A stretch of DNA of 64,000 bases, from NCBI RefSeq assembly GCF_040954835.1, contig NC_090707.1, positions 19,486,570 to 19,550,569 on the forward strand. The letters run 5' to 3'. The notes beneath the pieces were generated by a model, which saw only the letters and a list, made by a program, of their open reading frames with translations, was not told where the DNA came from and made no database searches. Each line of letters begins with the position of its first letter. The first letter of the stretch is position 1. Positions 46,001 through 58,850 of this stretch are shown in pieces. A program made the translations under genes and the position numbers. The DNA is from Lepisosteus oculatus. Lineage: Eukaryota; Chordata; Actinopteri; Semionotiformes; Lepisosteidae.

Positions 46001-47539
46001 AAAGCTTGACATATACTCTACAGTACAACAATAATTCTTTCCCATGGGTAAGAGAAGCCCACTCTTATTTATCCACAAAAGTGTGGGCAGTGACCATTAC
46101 CACCATTTATTAATGCTCAATAGGCCACTGGTGGTAATGTAGGGCTGCTGCAAGCCCTGAGTTCAAGCTTATACAGACACACAGAGAAATTATACAAGAA
46201 AAGCACAGGGGAGACAAACAGGAACACTGGAATTATTTACATTAAATTTTCTTGTATGTCTACGGGGCTCTGTAAACATTACAATGTAACTAAAGCAGTG
46301 AGGAATCTACAACCAAAGATATTCACTGTTCCATTCAAAGATGTAAAAAAATATTTATGAATATAGCTAAAAAATTATATAGTATGTTTTATTTCTTATT
46401 AGGGTTTGTTTCTAAAAAACTGTTGTAATGCATGACTGCATAGTCCATAGGACTGTGTGTGCTCCATCTCCCAAGCCCTGCTGTCTGGAGCCTGAACAGA
46501 ACAGGGAAATTTTCTGAGTCATGCTCCCGAGTGGGATGAGAGCTGCAGCTGGACTTACTGAGGTTAAACTCAGGAGCTGCCCCATCATCTTCTAGCAACA
46601 GTTCATTTACTGTAGTAAATTTGTGTTGTTGTCACATGACACATTCTGAAATGTATGGGATGTGTAAGAAAGGCAACCAATAATAGGAGGTTAGTCTGCC
46701 TATCTTGCATGTCTGATAGATGATCTTCAATACTCAGTGCTATAGGCAACCAGTTGATAACTCAAAGTAGACAGATGCTAAACAGTAATTTATACATTTT
46801 TATCTGGAACATTTTACTGTATGTTGAAATATAATGCAGCTTTATAGCCAACAACCTTTTTCTTTATACTTATAAAATGTTTTTTTTTTTAATTTCAGAA
46901 ACATAATTTTAAGCATTGAGTTAAATAGGAATACTAAGATTACTGTTCTCCAAAATACTTAAACTCTGAAGCTGGGGTAAGAGGTCAAACACTCCAAGTC
47001 ACTCCAATCAGTATTGTCTCCCTTGCTTTTATGTTTAGAGCTGAGCAGTACATGTTAATTAGCAAAGCTTTGCAGCGATCAGTGTCTTTTCCCTGCCCAA
47101 AATGTGTAAATTTAATTTGAAAATCCTCTCATTAACATCTGATGTATGCTTGTTTTGAAGGAAGCTAGGTGTAAGATATTCTTCACTTGTTGCTATGGAA
47201 AGACTTTCTGGCATTCAGCATATACATAAAACTGAAAATGGTTACAGCCATTTATTTCAGACATCCAGGATGACTGTTGATGTGTACTACCTGGTTTGTG
47301 CATGTTTAGCTACCTTGTATAGGGTTGGCAGTAATAGTAGTAGTAAGTCACAATCATCATGAGACACACATGCTGTTCAATACAGGGATCAGTAAGGGGC
47401 ACATTTAGACTTTTTGGGTCATTTGGTTTCCAGGCTACACCTTGGGTACCACTGACATAATCTTTCAATATAGTAAAGCTCAGCCTCACTGACTGAGGGT
47501 TACATACAGTTAATCTTCTTCCATTATTCTATGATCATT
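46001..47539. other. Intergenic DNA, nothing recognised
   Basis: AT-rich. A GC-richer segment at about 46400-46600 is unassigned. Confidence 0.4.
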
Positions 47540-47660
47540 CTCATTAACTGGACTACTTAATTGCCTGGTTTTAACCAAATTAAATACCGCTGGGACATGT
47601 TGGAAAGATGCAGACACCGTTGTCAAGACACAATAAATAACACAAATGATCTGATGAATA
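47540..47660 (+). mobile_element. Possible Tc1/mariner transposase scrap
   Basis: Plus-strand PGFNQIKYRWDMLERCRHRC resembles the DLNPIEHLWDMLxRxVR block at the end of Tc1-like transposases. It is short, degraded and without visible terminal repeats. Confidence 0.35.
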
Positions 47661-50540
47661 TCCAACATCCCAAGCCACTTTTAACAACTGTATCTGTGTA
47701 TGCCATGAAATATTTGAGACAATTTGACGGCATCAAGCAATCATGTAGGGGTACTTGATTGTCATATGATATACCATGCTTTGCTTTCTAATTTTCAATT
47801 TAGAAACTTGTTAATGAATTGTAAAATTATCTCACTTTATTCTATCCAATGTTTATCTAAAAATTGGAATGGCATTTCTAAAGCTTTTCAATTCACATTC
47901 AATTTAAATTAATTGTTTTTCAATTTTATAAGGCATGTACCTCGAACTGTTTTCATTTTGCTCGTTGAAAGATCTATTTTATTGATATTAGATCCTCTCC
48001 TGTCAGCTACATGTTTTATTAAAGTGTTGAATTTCTGCCAATAGAAACATTTGCTGCAATAGAACCATAACTGAAAAAGAAATGTGCCATACAGGTGTTC
48101 ATGTTAGTATAGTTCACACTGAAATAACATGTATAGTATAGTAAACTGAAACTGTTTTGTTTTGATATATACTCAAGAAAGGATATTTCCTATTTATTTT
48201 CAAATTACTTTCACAACTTGTTTTTGATATGCTGCATTTATGAGTATATTATGTACAGCACCAGCAAGCCTGGTCTTATTTAGAGAAATAATATGCATTT
48301 TTACAGAAGCAGTATGTCAATAATAAAAGTATTTAGACCTGGACATGCTCCCTAAAACTTTAACATTCTGGAATGGATTCCTTATCAGAATGGGCATATT
48401 TATTTGTTTGAAATATTAAGTGGTCTAAACTTCATACTTGTTCACAGTTTAGGTTTGGAGTCCTTTATCCTTTCTCAAATTCTGAAATTATCATTGTGCT
48501 GTAATAGAATATGCAATTAAACAACCCAAGGGTAGGAAATGGTTCTAATAAAATGTATCCATACAAATCAGAGAACATATTTTATCATGCTCTTTTTGTA
48601 TCCTATTTTGTCTTAGTGTAGAAGATGAGCAAAGGTTTGCATATATATTTGACCCTGCAAAATAGCTACAATGTGTGTACAGTAGGTTTCATTATTTTTA
48701 TTCCCATTTTTTACAGGTTTTAAATTATACAAAATATGAAACTTTGGCTAATGACAAACAGAAAACAGCTTCACTTAATAGATCTGTAAAAGGGAACATA
48801 ATACATACGTAATGAAATCAGTTATTAGGAAAGCATGTACAGGTTAATAATTTTGCATAGTAAATTTCAAGAAACTTAAGACTGATTATCCACATGCTCT
48901 ATTGGATGTACAGTATATACCAACAGTCTTGTTTTAGAAGATATTTATAGATTCTGTTATTCAACAATTGGTTTCCATCAGTGTATTTTCTTTTTCTTTC
49001 AAAATGTTTCACTTAATGTGGAAATTTACTATGGGTGAATTAAACAGGTCTTCATTAATTTGTGGGTGATTACTTATTTCTATTACTAATAATGGAAAAG
49101 TATGTATCAAGCATGATATAAGCTTCCACAACAATGAAGAAAAACATCTTATTAAAACATTTTGAGTGATTCAAGGATTTTTGCAAAGGAGGCGAATGGA
49201 TTGACCATATGTCTTTCATTTCCCATATTACATAGTAAAGTAACATCTGTGAAGCCTGTTAGATATATTCTGAAACAGATCATCATAGGGGAATAGTTAG
49301 CTGGCAGAGTCCACAGTGCTGTCATACAGTTTTAAATATGTATGAAATCCGAAAAGAGGGTGCTTGGGGGCTGAATGCAATAACTCTGAATGAGAAGCCA
49401 GGATCTTGAGCTTACTTATGAGATGTGCTCTTGGGAACATTTGCCATTGTTTAGATACAAATTATTTTCCTGTGAAACATGTAGAAGTGTTGAAATTGTG
49501 AACATTTGGAACATGAATTTTTTTATACAAGGCTTTCATGAATGTTTCTGAGATGGACATACTAAAACTTAAAGCATAAACATAAATATATACTATAGAT
49601 TTTATTAAAATTATCAGCTTTTCTTAGGCATACCTAAATGTCAGTCAGTGACTAACTATAAAAAAGTTAAACTAGTCTTTAACTCAATCTGTTTAGGGTC
49701 CAGAATCCCATGACAAATAACAAAATGCTACATGGTAGTCTAGACTGAAAGAACTCTTTTGATGTGGTGTTGGTTTAAGAGGAAATGTCAAGGGTGCCAT
49801 TTCCCAAAAGGTTTCTGTTATAATTTGTATATTTTTCCTGTGGCAAAGATGATTCACAAATACTTATTTTCTCCATGACTTTCATTCCTATATTTCTTTG
49901 CAAGTTAGTGTCTGAAACTTGACTGGTACAATGTGAGTGCCATGAGATTCTACAGCTCATAATTAATTGTTAAAATAACTAAGCGATGCTGGATCATCAA
50001 AATTGTAATAATTTTACAATTTTGCTTGATACAACTGAGCAAAACACATGCAGTTAAGAAAGACAAACATATTGACATGTATTGACATGTCTTTGAATCT
50101 ATTGCCTCAGATCTAGGTCCTTGAAACAGCTCAACTAAGTGACTGACAGAAACAGTGAAGGTGAGGATTTTTATTTAAAAAAAATCAGGTACAGTAGTGC
50201 TGAATGAAAAAAGTATATGCTGGAATTTGACTGGATGACCCACCCCAGAACTTAACTCTAGTTGGAAACAGGGGGCAAGAAACATCTGCCCCAAGGCTAC
50301 TCAGAAACTATCCTGCAGTGGAGGCATTTTCCGAGGAAAGCAATCCACCATTGTTTTCCATACCACATCCAAACTATCAAAATGGTATTCTGGTAGCGGC
50401 ATCAGAAGACCTTGGAAAAGGAACAGTTAGAGCTTGCGTATGAGGGCACCCCCTTCTTTCCAGGCAGATTTGAATATGGTTACAGTGTATCAGTCTATTC
50501 ATATGAGACATAGGATGGAGATCCGAATGGGGGTCCCACT
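47661..50540. other. AT-rich intergenic DNA, nothing recognised
   Basis: No exon, repeat family or RNA gene identified. Confidence 0.45.
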
Positions 50541-50960
50541 AGAATTACCAGCATAAAGCAGGTCAGAGAGAATGGAGGGAGGAGCTGATGTCCCCTGAGC
50601 TGGCGTTGCAAGAGAAAAGAGAGAAGCAGCTGCTGTCTCCACAGCCTAAGCAAGAGGGAAACAACCTCACCCATAGTGGGAAACATGACTGGCTGCTGCC
50701 TTGGCCACAGCCTGAAGAATACAGACCAAGGAAAAAGAGGAGGAGGAGTCACTAAAGAGACACTTGGCAAGAAAAGAGGAGGTGGTGCTTCAAGACAGCT
50801 CCATGAAACTGAAGGAGGAGGAGTCTCCCAGAGAGCCCTACTGCAGAGGAAGGTGATGAGAAAATCCAGTGCCCCAAACTAGAATCATTACAGCTTTACA
50901 TGGAACATCATCATCCATGGCCTGAGCCATATGAGAGGGATGATAATAACTAGCCAGAAG
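50541..50960 (+). other. GC-richer island with broken Glu/Lys/Pro-rich frames
   Basis: The plus-strand frame from 50543 reads about 70 codons (WREELMSPELALQEKREKQL, then PQPKQEG, WPQPEEYRPRKKRRRSH) to a TAA. Further protein-like pieces follow in shifted frames (KRHLARKEEVVLQDSSMKLK; LESLQLYMEHHHPWPEPYER). The composition is protein-like but I recognise no domain. It resembles the island at 27.5 kb in general style and may be a decayed mobile element. Confidence 0.35.
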
Positions 50961-51693
50961 TAGGGGACAGTTACAAGGTGCCTCCGCTACACTTCATGTA
51001 GAGTGTACCGCTGCTGCTTGATGACAGTCCAGAAGGGGTTCCACTCTCTGGATTACGGAAAAAGAAAGGACTTCAGCTGAGCTTCCCCTCCACCAAAAAG
51101 ACAAGGTGGCGGTAATTGTGAAGATGTATCTAATAGCCAACTGCCAAAACCTGTCCAAAATCAAATTCTCCAGCTTCATGCAATAAATCCATTCAAAATG
51201 CAGACAAGTAGGCTCTCCAAAAATGACCATAACATAATAAACTGATTTGAGAAGCAAAAAATCGTGCCTTAGAATGGCCTTAGAAGAAAACAAAACTATG
51301 TTTACACCTAAACAAAATAAAATCCAAATTTGGAAGTTAATTTGGAAGAACACAGATTTATTTTACTAGAAGAATTAGTAATGAAAGCAAACGCATTTTC
51401 TAATAAATAAAACTACTAAATCTAGCATATGAGATCATGGTTTACTAATGGAGATTTTTTTAAACTCATGCAAAAAAAATGTGAAATGCAAACTATAAGT
51501 ACCTTAAAATATTACAGCAGTGCATATTTCATTTTCATATGGATAGAATCCCTATTTTTGCCAACTTTAGCAAAATAAACATTTTCAAAATTACAGTGTA
51601 ACTGTAGAAAACATTTTTTAGTTGCTTGAGATCTTTATTATAATGGATTTTTCTCAGACCAGAAATTCATGGGGGAGTTTGAGCATCTTGTAA

Positions 51694-51975
51694 TGGGTGC
51701 AATGCAGTGTACAACCTGAACGGGATACTAGTCCATCTCAGGGCATACACAGACACACTCACACCAGGGTCAATTTTTCCTGAAGCCAATTAACATACAG
51801 TACCAGTATGTTTTTGGACTGTGGGAGGAAACTGGTGGGCCTGGAGGAAACCCTGGAGAAAAATATAGGGAGAACATCCAAACCCCACACAGATAGCACC
51901 CCAGGTTGGGAATTATACACAGAGCACCAGAGTTGCAAGGTAACAATGTTAACCAATGAACCACCATGTCATCCT
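51694..51975 (-). mobile_element. tRNA-derived SINE (minus strand), missing its tail
   Basis: The reverse complement of the family at 16815-17131: GTTTTTGGACTGTGGGAGGA, GGGAGAACATCCAAACCCCA and GAACGGGATACTAGTCC on the plus strand. The GATAGGCTC-type tail is absent. Confidence 0.8.
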
Positions 51976-53804
51976 TAATATACAATAACTTTTTACATAG
52001 GAAATAAGAAAAGGAGCTCAGGACACTTTTTATGAGGTATGTCTTAATCATTTCCTTTCCTCAGCAGAACATACGCAGTTTGGAAACCTTCTGTCAAGAC
52101 AATATGGTGAACAGATCATATTTCTGAGGTCATTGGCATCCATCTGTTAATGCTGAGGTAAAGTTCCTCCAGAAATAACTATTCAGTTTTTGCATTATGT
52201 GTGCTTGTATACAATGTGAGCAGTGAGCAACTCCAGCGGTAAAAACATAAGTAGAAAATGAATGCTGCTGGAATATTACATCAGCCTGACAGTGTTCACA
52301 TTGTCAGACAATACAGAATTGAGTTCATTGCAATCCAAGTGAATTCTTCTGGCATTTTGCCCAGTTTTGCCATACGGAGTTTGATTGTATTCAGACCAAT
52401 TTCCAGTGGGACTTATTCGTTATAGTTTCATTTATGAACTGGATACTGAGGATGTTAAGCAAAGATGGCAAGTTTCATTTGTTATTTGTTTCAAGTGCAT
52501 TTTTAAGACGTTCTGTTTTTTTGGCTATTGCTACAGAAGAGACCAATGTGGATTAAACTAAGAGTGGCAAAGACTGAGGGAGATAACTTTTCATTAAAAA
52601 CTTGTGACCCACAAGTGCTGAGGGATTTCCTATTTACGGAGATCATCACATAAGACAAAAGTCCTATATTTGTTGATCTGAGAGTGCTTTCTGCTACCAC
52701 TAACTTAACAAAAAATGTTTAAACCTGTGAGCTGCTGCAGCTTTTGTTCATCATTTCCCTAGCAACTGTTCTGCTCAAAGAGGAACTATCAAATCCTTTT
52801 TTTTAATTTAAGTTTTATATTTGAAGATAATTTGCAATATAGGTGTTTATTCTTCAAATAGCTACAAAGAGTAGTGAAAGCCCTATGATATCAAAACTAA
52901 TATCTTTCATGATTGAAAAGGAGCAACGAGCAAACTAAAAATATGTAGTATTGCCAAATTTGTTTGATACTAAGCCAAACAAGAAACATATGGGTTTTTT
53001 CAGTCTTGCAATAGTTTAACTGACTTAAAGAGAGGTATATTTTTAGATTCTGCAATGTTCAGATTTGAAATTAAAAGGGGGTTGTTCTGTGGTATTTTAT
53101 TTCAGTAGTTTTTACAAAAGTGTTTACATCATCCTAGCTGTTTTAATTTGCGATTGCACTTCTATTTGCACACTAATCGCAATTTGTTTTGTAAGTGGGT
53201 CTTGTGATCATACTGTAAGTGAAATACTCTACTGTACTGTATGAAGTACACATTATATTTCTACAGTATATTAAAAAGTGAAACTTTATATAAACTTTTT
53301 GAATAATGGATCACTAATTATGAACACTGTCAGGAAATTGTAAAAACATGTCCCACATTCCCCAACAATTAGGAAACAAATATCAACTCTATCTGTTGAA
53401 ATGTAATGCTTATTGGATCATTTGTGGACAAATATTTTTAAAATGGTAATAAATCAGGAAACCAGAAAAGATTGGACAAAGCAAAATGAAAACTGCCATA
53501 AGAACAAACTAAGAAAAATGTTGTTGTTGTTATGTAAGTTGTTTAGATACTTATATAGCATTTATTGGTTTAACAAAATAATAACCAATTATATCCTATA
53601 CAATACAGACCAGTCAATTGATAACTCAAACACAAATATTTTGTAATAACTAAAATTAAACTTGATGTACATTTAAACAAGCTACCATTTTGTTCAGATA
53701 AATGTCACATATAAAGAAGGAAACAAAGAAGATATGTAGCAGATTATTTTTTTAATTCAGCCCAATATGTAAATTGAAAAAATATATATTTTAAAACTAT
53801 GATC
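51976..53804. other. AT-rich intergenic DNA, nothing recognised
   Basis: No feature identified. Confidence 0.45.
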
Positions 53805-53962
53805 TGAAAGTACCTGTTTGTGTATCTGGGTAATTTGCTGGAGTTATTTAGATTCATGAAGTACTTTGCTCAAGGGTATAACAGAAGCATCCCAACCAGA
53901 ATTTGATCCCATGACCCTCTGGCTCAGAGTCCTAACATCCACTCCATAAAGCTGCCAAAAAT
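53805..53962 (-). mobile_element. V-SINE-like tRNA-derived SINE fragment (minus strand)
   Basis: Read on the minus strand: GGCAGCTTTATGGAGTGGAT head, CCAGAGGGTCATGGGATCAA and AATTCTGGTT (B-box-like), then ACCCTTGAGCAAAGTACTTC. The order matches fish V-SINE-type elements. The copy is diverged and its tail is unclear. Confidence 0.65.
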
Positions 53963-55439
53963 GTACTTCAAGGAAAGCCAATAAATATCTTTTTACATTG
54001 AAGCAAAACAGTACAATTCACATGAACTTCAGTATTCAGTATTAAATCCAAAAAATTATATGAATCAGAAGGTTACACTGTCACTATCTTAATATCATAA
54101 TAACAATAAGACGGACTGAATGTAATTACTAAAACTTCTTATGATTTCCTATGTTTAGAACATAAAAGTAAAATCAAGTTGAATGTACACGTTTCCTCGT
54201 TTGCATTACCAAAACAACTACTGTATATTAAATTAGCTGGGTAATGCTGTAATGAGATATTTTAGATAATGATTTCTGATTTTGTTAAATATCACATTAA
54301 TTATATAAAATTACTTTGTTTCTTTGTGTATTTATTTTTTAAAATATGTAATTCTTCAAAGTTTACCTCATTATGGTTACTTTTTATTTATTTGAAGTAT
54401 TTATTTACTTTTTATTTGACATATTATGCCAAGTAGGGACAATGCATATGGTTAATAACTGCACACATAATTAAAAAAACAAAAATAAATTACAAAAGTA
54501 TTATTGCTGTTTAGGTAAACGTGATGTATCTGTCATTACTCACCTATCAAGTATTAAGTCAGAAAACTAGCTTAAAGCTGTTTTTTCTCCATCATTCAAG
54601 CAAATTACAGGTTTAAAAAGAATCTGGTCTTAAACAGTACTTTAAGTATCAACAATCTTTGTTAAGGCATGCTGAAGGCTTGTTATATAAATAGCAGAAG
54701 GCATCAAATATAAATGCTAGAAGGCATCAATTTCAACAACCTGATATTTCTGTGACCCCTGTAATAAATGCTGAGACTACAAGGGTTTTCAGAAAGTGTT
54801 TTCTATTAGTAAGAGGATGTTAATTATAACAATATAAAACAAGAAATTGTTTTTTTTTTGAAGTGATGTAAACATTTTCAGTACTTGTATACATAAATAT
54901 ACAAATCTGCTATTATAAAATCTAGGAAATATTCTTAAATATTCACCTGATGTAATTCTAATAATTATACTGGAAAATCAGATGAGACCTACATTTTGCT
55001 TTGTGATCTGTTGTAACAAGGGCCATGACAAGTGATCCTTCACAGCACTGTCAAGCACCAACCCTGCAGAGAAGGTTTGCAACATGGGCCCCTCAGTCTT
55101 CCCATATTACTGTCTAAGCTTTCAGTATCAAGATATGTCTTCACTACAGCCTGAAAAAGGTTGGACATAGAAATGTCTGAGATGCCACCCTTTGTGGTGA
55201 GCACACCATTTCCTGCTTTGACTACCAATGATCATCCAGCTTGCTCTCCCTCTCTGGTCTTAAGCGTCCCCCCTGCTTGTGGCCTTCATACAGTACATTC
55301 TCACTAAAAAGCTTTTTAAATAGTTCCTTCAATTCTGCAGAGCTTGTAATGCTGTGGAAATTGGCAAGCATGGTCTCAAGCCTAAGGGTTTTAGGCTCAA
55401 AGTGCTTGACTAGCTTACATTACATCATTTGCAAATGAA
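53963..55439. other. AT-rich intergenic DNA, nothing recognised
   Basis: No exon identified. 55040-55440 has open frames on both strands without known motifs and may belong to the adjoining LINE copy. Confidence 0.4.
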
Positions 55440-55625
55440 TTCTCCCAGAGGATGGTGAGGTTCAGGAACAAATTACCCAACCTTGCTGTAAAACCTGATA
55501 CCCTGTTTTCTTTCAAGAAATGGCAGGATTAAACTATAGAATAGATAAGCTTCTAGCAACGGCCAAATAGGCAAATGGCTTCCTCTCATTTGTAAACTTT
55601 CTTGTGTTCTTATACTTTTATGCTC
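55440..55625 (+). mobile_element. CR1-like LINE 3' end (plus strand)
   Basis: The plus strand carries the CR1 end signature GGCTTCCTCTCATTTGTAAAC followed by TTTCTTGTGTTCTTA, preceded by a decayed C-terminal coding part (FKKWQD-like). Confidence 0.7.
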
Positions 55626-55919
55626 AAATCAATGTTTTCATCTGTGTTTAGCACTGCACACTGAGGCGCTTCCAGAAACATTTTTTTTTATTTCTTAACG
55701 GAAACAAAAATAGAAGAGACTAAAACATTTAAAGCATTAATCCACAACAAACAATAATCAAACATTCATTCTTCTAGAATCTCAATAACGTTCTGTCTCA
55801 GAAAACCTTATTTCCTGTCTGAGATGGCTCACAGGCATATTGGAAAATTTACAAATGAGACTACATTCAGTTTAAATAATTTGGTTGCTAGCAGTTGGAA
55901 GATTTAAGAATTGTTCTTT

Positions 55920-56510
55920 TCTTAAAGGATCCCACGGAGTTCACTTCTACTCCCAAATATAGAACGAGGTTCCAAAATCTTCTGTGTAAAAAAATGTCTC
56001 CTGCTTTCTGTCCTTAAATAGTCCTAACTTTCATTTTCATGTCTATCCTTCTGTTGCTGCTGATTTTGAAGTCCCCTGAGTTGACTTTGTCAATGCCTTT
56101 CAGGATTTTGAACACCTGAATAAAGTCCCCACATACAGTAACTGCCTAAATGACCAGACTAAAATGTCTCTTTACCATATCGGTTCAGGTATGAGATTTC
56201 CCTCAGAATTAGTCTATGAGCTCTAATTTTTACTGACTCTAAAGCATACCTAAATACCTTGCTCAACAATAGGTGTATAAAACTGTTCACTGTACAAAAT
56301 TCCAAGTGAGGCCGAACTAATGCATTCAAGAATTGTAACGTTAAAATCTACATTCTTAATATATCTAACATTTTTATTGGCTTCCCACACTAATTTAAAA
56401 AAAATATTATCTACATAACCTTCTAGATTGTTCTCATATTTTGCATATTGTAATACAATATGACTCATTTGATATTTAAAGTTCATGTTCTTACTTTCAG
56501 CATGTAATGC
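55920..56510 (-). mobile_element. CR1-like LINE C-terminal fragment (minus strand)
   Basis: The minus-strand reading FKILKGIDKVNSGDFKIS, then KAGDIFLHRRFWNLVL and GVEVNSVGSF, matches the CR1/L2 C-terminal pattern (VFKIxKGIDKV ... FFxxRxVxxWNxLP). The plus strand also shows AATTCCAAGTGAGGCC. It is interrupted by stops. Confidence 0.75.
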
Positions 56511-57406
56511 CTTCCAATTATGAACATAACCACATTAAATTTAATTTCCCAGGTTTCAGGGAATACAGAAGGTGTGTGACAATAATGAGTGCTGAGAACT
56601 ATTGGTCTAAAGCCCTACTGTATATGTGATAGAGAGACAGTAATCTGTGGGAATTGTCCTTTTCCCAAACGTCCATTATGAACAAAAATTAAGTTATTGG
56701 TAACTGTATACTGTAACTTTATAACTATGTATGGGCTGCAACTAGATGTTTGTTAAAGCTTTTTTACATGTACCTCATTTCCAAATATAAAATACTACCA
56801 TGTCTCTTTAAATGTTTGAAGTAGAAATCAATCACAGGATTTGCAAGAAACTATTTAAAACACAAATCTAGTAATTGGACACATGGGATCATTTGTTAAA
56901 AACTAAGTGCCAGTAATGTTAAGCAGATTTGAGCTCAAGGCAGTCCAAATTTACTCTATCAATAGTTTAATTGGTGCCAATTGATGTGCAACTGTCAACA
57001 AGCAAACAGCATTAAAAGTTACGACACTCAGAACACACTGTTGGGTTTTGTACTCATAATGGACATTTCAATTCACCTCATTTCTCATTAGCAAATTGCA
57101 ATAAAAAACTCTATTACAATTATATTATTAAAAATACATTTATTTAACATAAAGTTCCATTTTTATTGGAAAACATTTCAGAATTCTAGATGCACAGTCA
57201 CTCATCTGTTGAAATTGCTTTTGACCTCATAAGAGGAAAGTAATGCGTATGGAATTTATTATCCTCCTTCCTACCCACATTTCTGCCTTTTTGTGGAATT
57301 TCTCTCAAAGCCTGTGGTTAGTAAGCTTGGACGTACATTTTGAACTTAAACTGCAGAAACATCCTTTTGATGTTGTGGAACCTCATCACTGTTCATGCAA
57401 TACAGT
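56511..57406. other. AT-rich intergenic DNA, nothing recognised
   Basis: No feature identified. Confidence 0.4.
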
Positions 57407-57502
57407 CATGTTCTGCACATCAGTTGCATGCACGATAGGGACTTCTCCATGCTGAAGCACTGCCATTAATCAGGGAAAATAAGAAAGCTGTTTTGTCAAA
57501 GA
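57407..57502. repeat. Duplicated noncoding block, copy 1
   Basis: About 95 bp sharing CTTCTCCATGCTGAAGCA, CATTAATCAGGGA and AGAAAGCTGTTTTGTCA with the second block about 610 bp away, in the same orientation. It has no coding frame and is not one of the transposon families identified here. Confidence 0.7.
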
Positions 57503-58026
57503 TTTTCTTTTCTCCTTGTACTGCCTCACATCTGGCAAGCACTTTTTCTTCTTAAACGAAGAGAGTAACTATTTTATCTTTGAATGAAACATTGAAGGTA
57601 GGAAATTAATCAAATCTAATTGTTTGCTTTAGGGTAGTTAGATTGACACAGGCTTGTGTTTCAGTGGAGTGTTTTTGTTAAATGAAACTTCACGGTAGCA
57701 TGGTTACAGCACTGAATAAGTAGATCCTTTTAAGTAAGAAGTAGTCCCTTATGTTTGAATGTTGGTGGTAAAACTTGGTCACAAAACTACATCAAAGTTT
57801 TTTTTTATGTCCGAGTTGTTAAGAATGCAATTAAGTAACACATAAAGAAATAAAACAAGACCATTCACTTCATTTTGTTCATTTGGCTACTAGTTAATTT
57901 GTCCGATTATCTCATACACTACTTTCTTTTAATGGACTCAGCTTCAAACAAAATGGCTGGCAGCTTGTTTCAAACAACATCCCCCCTTTATATGAAGCTG
58001 TGCTTCCAATTCCGCACTTACTGTAG
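57503..58026. other. Spacer between the duplicated blocks
   Basis: Unique-looking AT-rich sequence. Only weak similarity is visible just upstream of the two blocks. Confidence 0.4.
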
Positions 58027-58116
58027 TATGTTCTCATTTGCATGCAGGATAGTGAGTTCTCCATGCTGAAGCATTACCATTAATCAGGGAGAATGAGAAA
58101 GCTGTTTTGTCAGATT
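58027..58116. repeat. Duplicated noncoding block, copy 2
   Basis: Partner of 57407-57502. It contains a perfect POU-octamer-like ATTTGCAT at 58036-58043, the shared TTCTCCATGCTGAAGCAT, and TTAATCAGGGA. Conserved spacing across the block suggests one local duplication. Confidence 0.7.
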
Positions 58117-58734
58117 AATGTTTTACAGTTGAGAGTAGAGAAACATATTGGTGTAGCTGTCATGAATGCTTGATGATGTCATGAGGATTTTGGATACATA
58201 AGTAAAGTCTATTGCAGTAAGATTAAGACTTAAACAATCTTAAAACCTTTTACATGTTACAAGTGGCTGCATGAACTACTTACTTTAATTGACTGTTAGT
58301 AACCAAATAAGTTAGATAGCCTGAATGACTTATTATTATGTAATTCTTTTCTTACTGCATTTGCTTCATAAATTGCACAAGACATTTTATAAACAGCATG
58401 ATAATACGATTAAACTACTACAGTGTAATGCATAAGTTATACATTCAATGTGGTTTCTTATGACTTTCCCTGTTTTGGAGATACATGTTACTTCACTAAA
58501 ACAAAGTCATCCAGCCACTTTAAAATCAGTTTAAGAGGTGGCTGTAGATATGTTCTGCAATGGAGAAATTTGATAGGGTGGCAAGCTTAGTAATTTTCCC
58601 CACACAGTAAAATATTAAATAGGACAATGTTCTTAAAGAGTATAAAATCTATTTTCAAATATTTTTGAACAAAATCATTCATTGCCTAAGGCTGTAAGTA
58701 GATTATATTTGTTAGGTTTATTGTGGGTTTATCT

Positions 58735-58850
58735 GAGCTATTGCTTATTTTATGACTTCTTTCAAGAAATGTTTGAATCAATTAGCTACTGAAAAATCAA
58801 ATGAAAGAGTGGCTGAATAGCTTTCTCTTGTTTGTAACCACAGCAAAATA
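58735..58850 (+). mobile_element. Decayed CR1-like 3' end (plus strand)
   Basis: TTCAAGAAATGTTTGAATCA, then GGCTGAATAGCTTTCTCTTG and TTTGTAAC, recall the CR1 3' terminus also present at 55440-55625. Confidence 0.5.
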
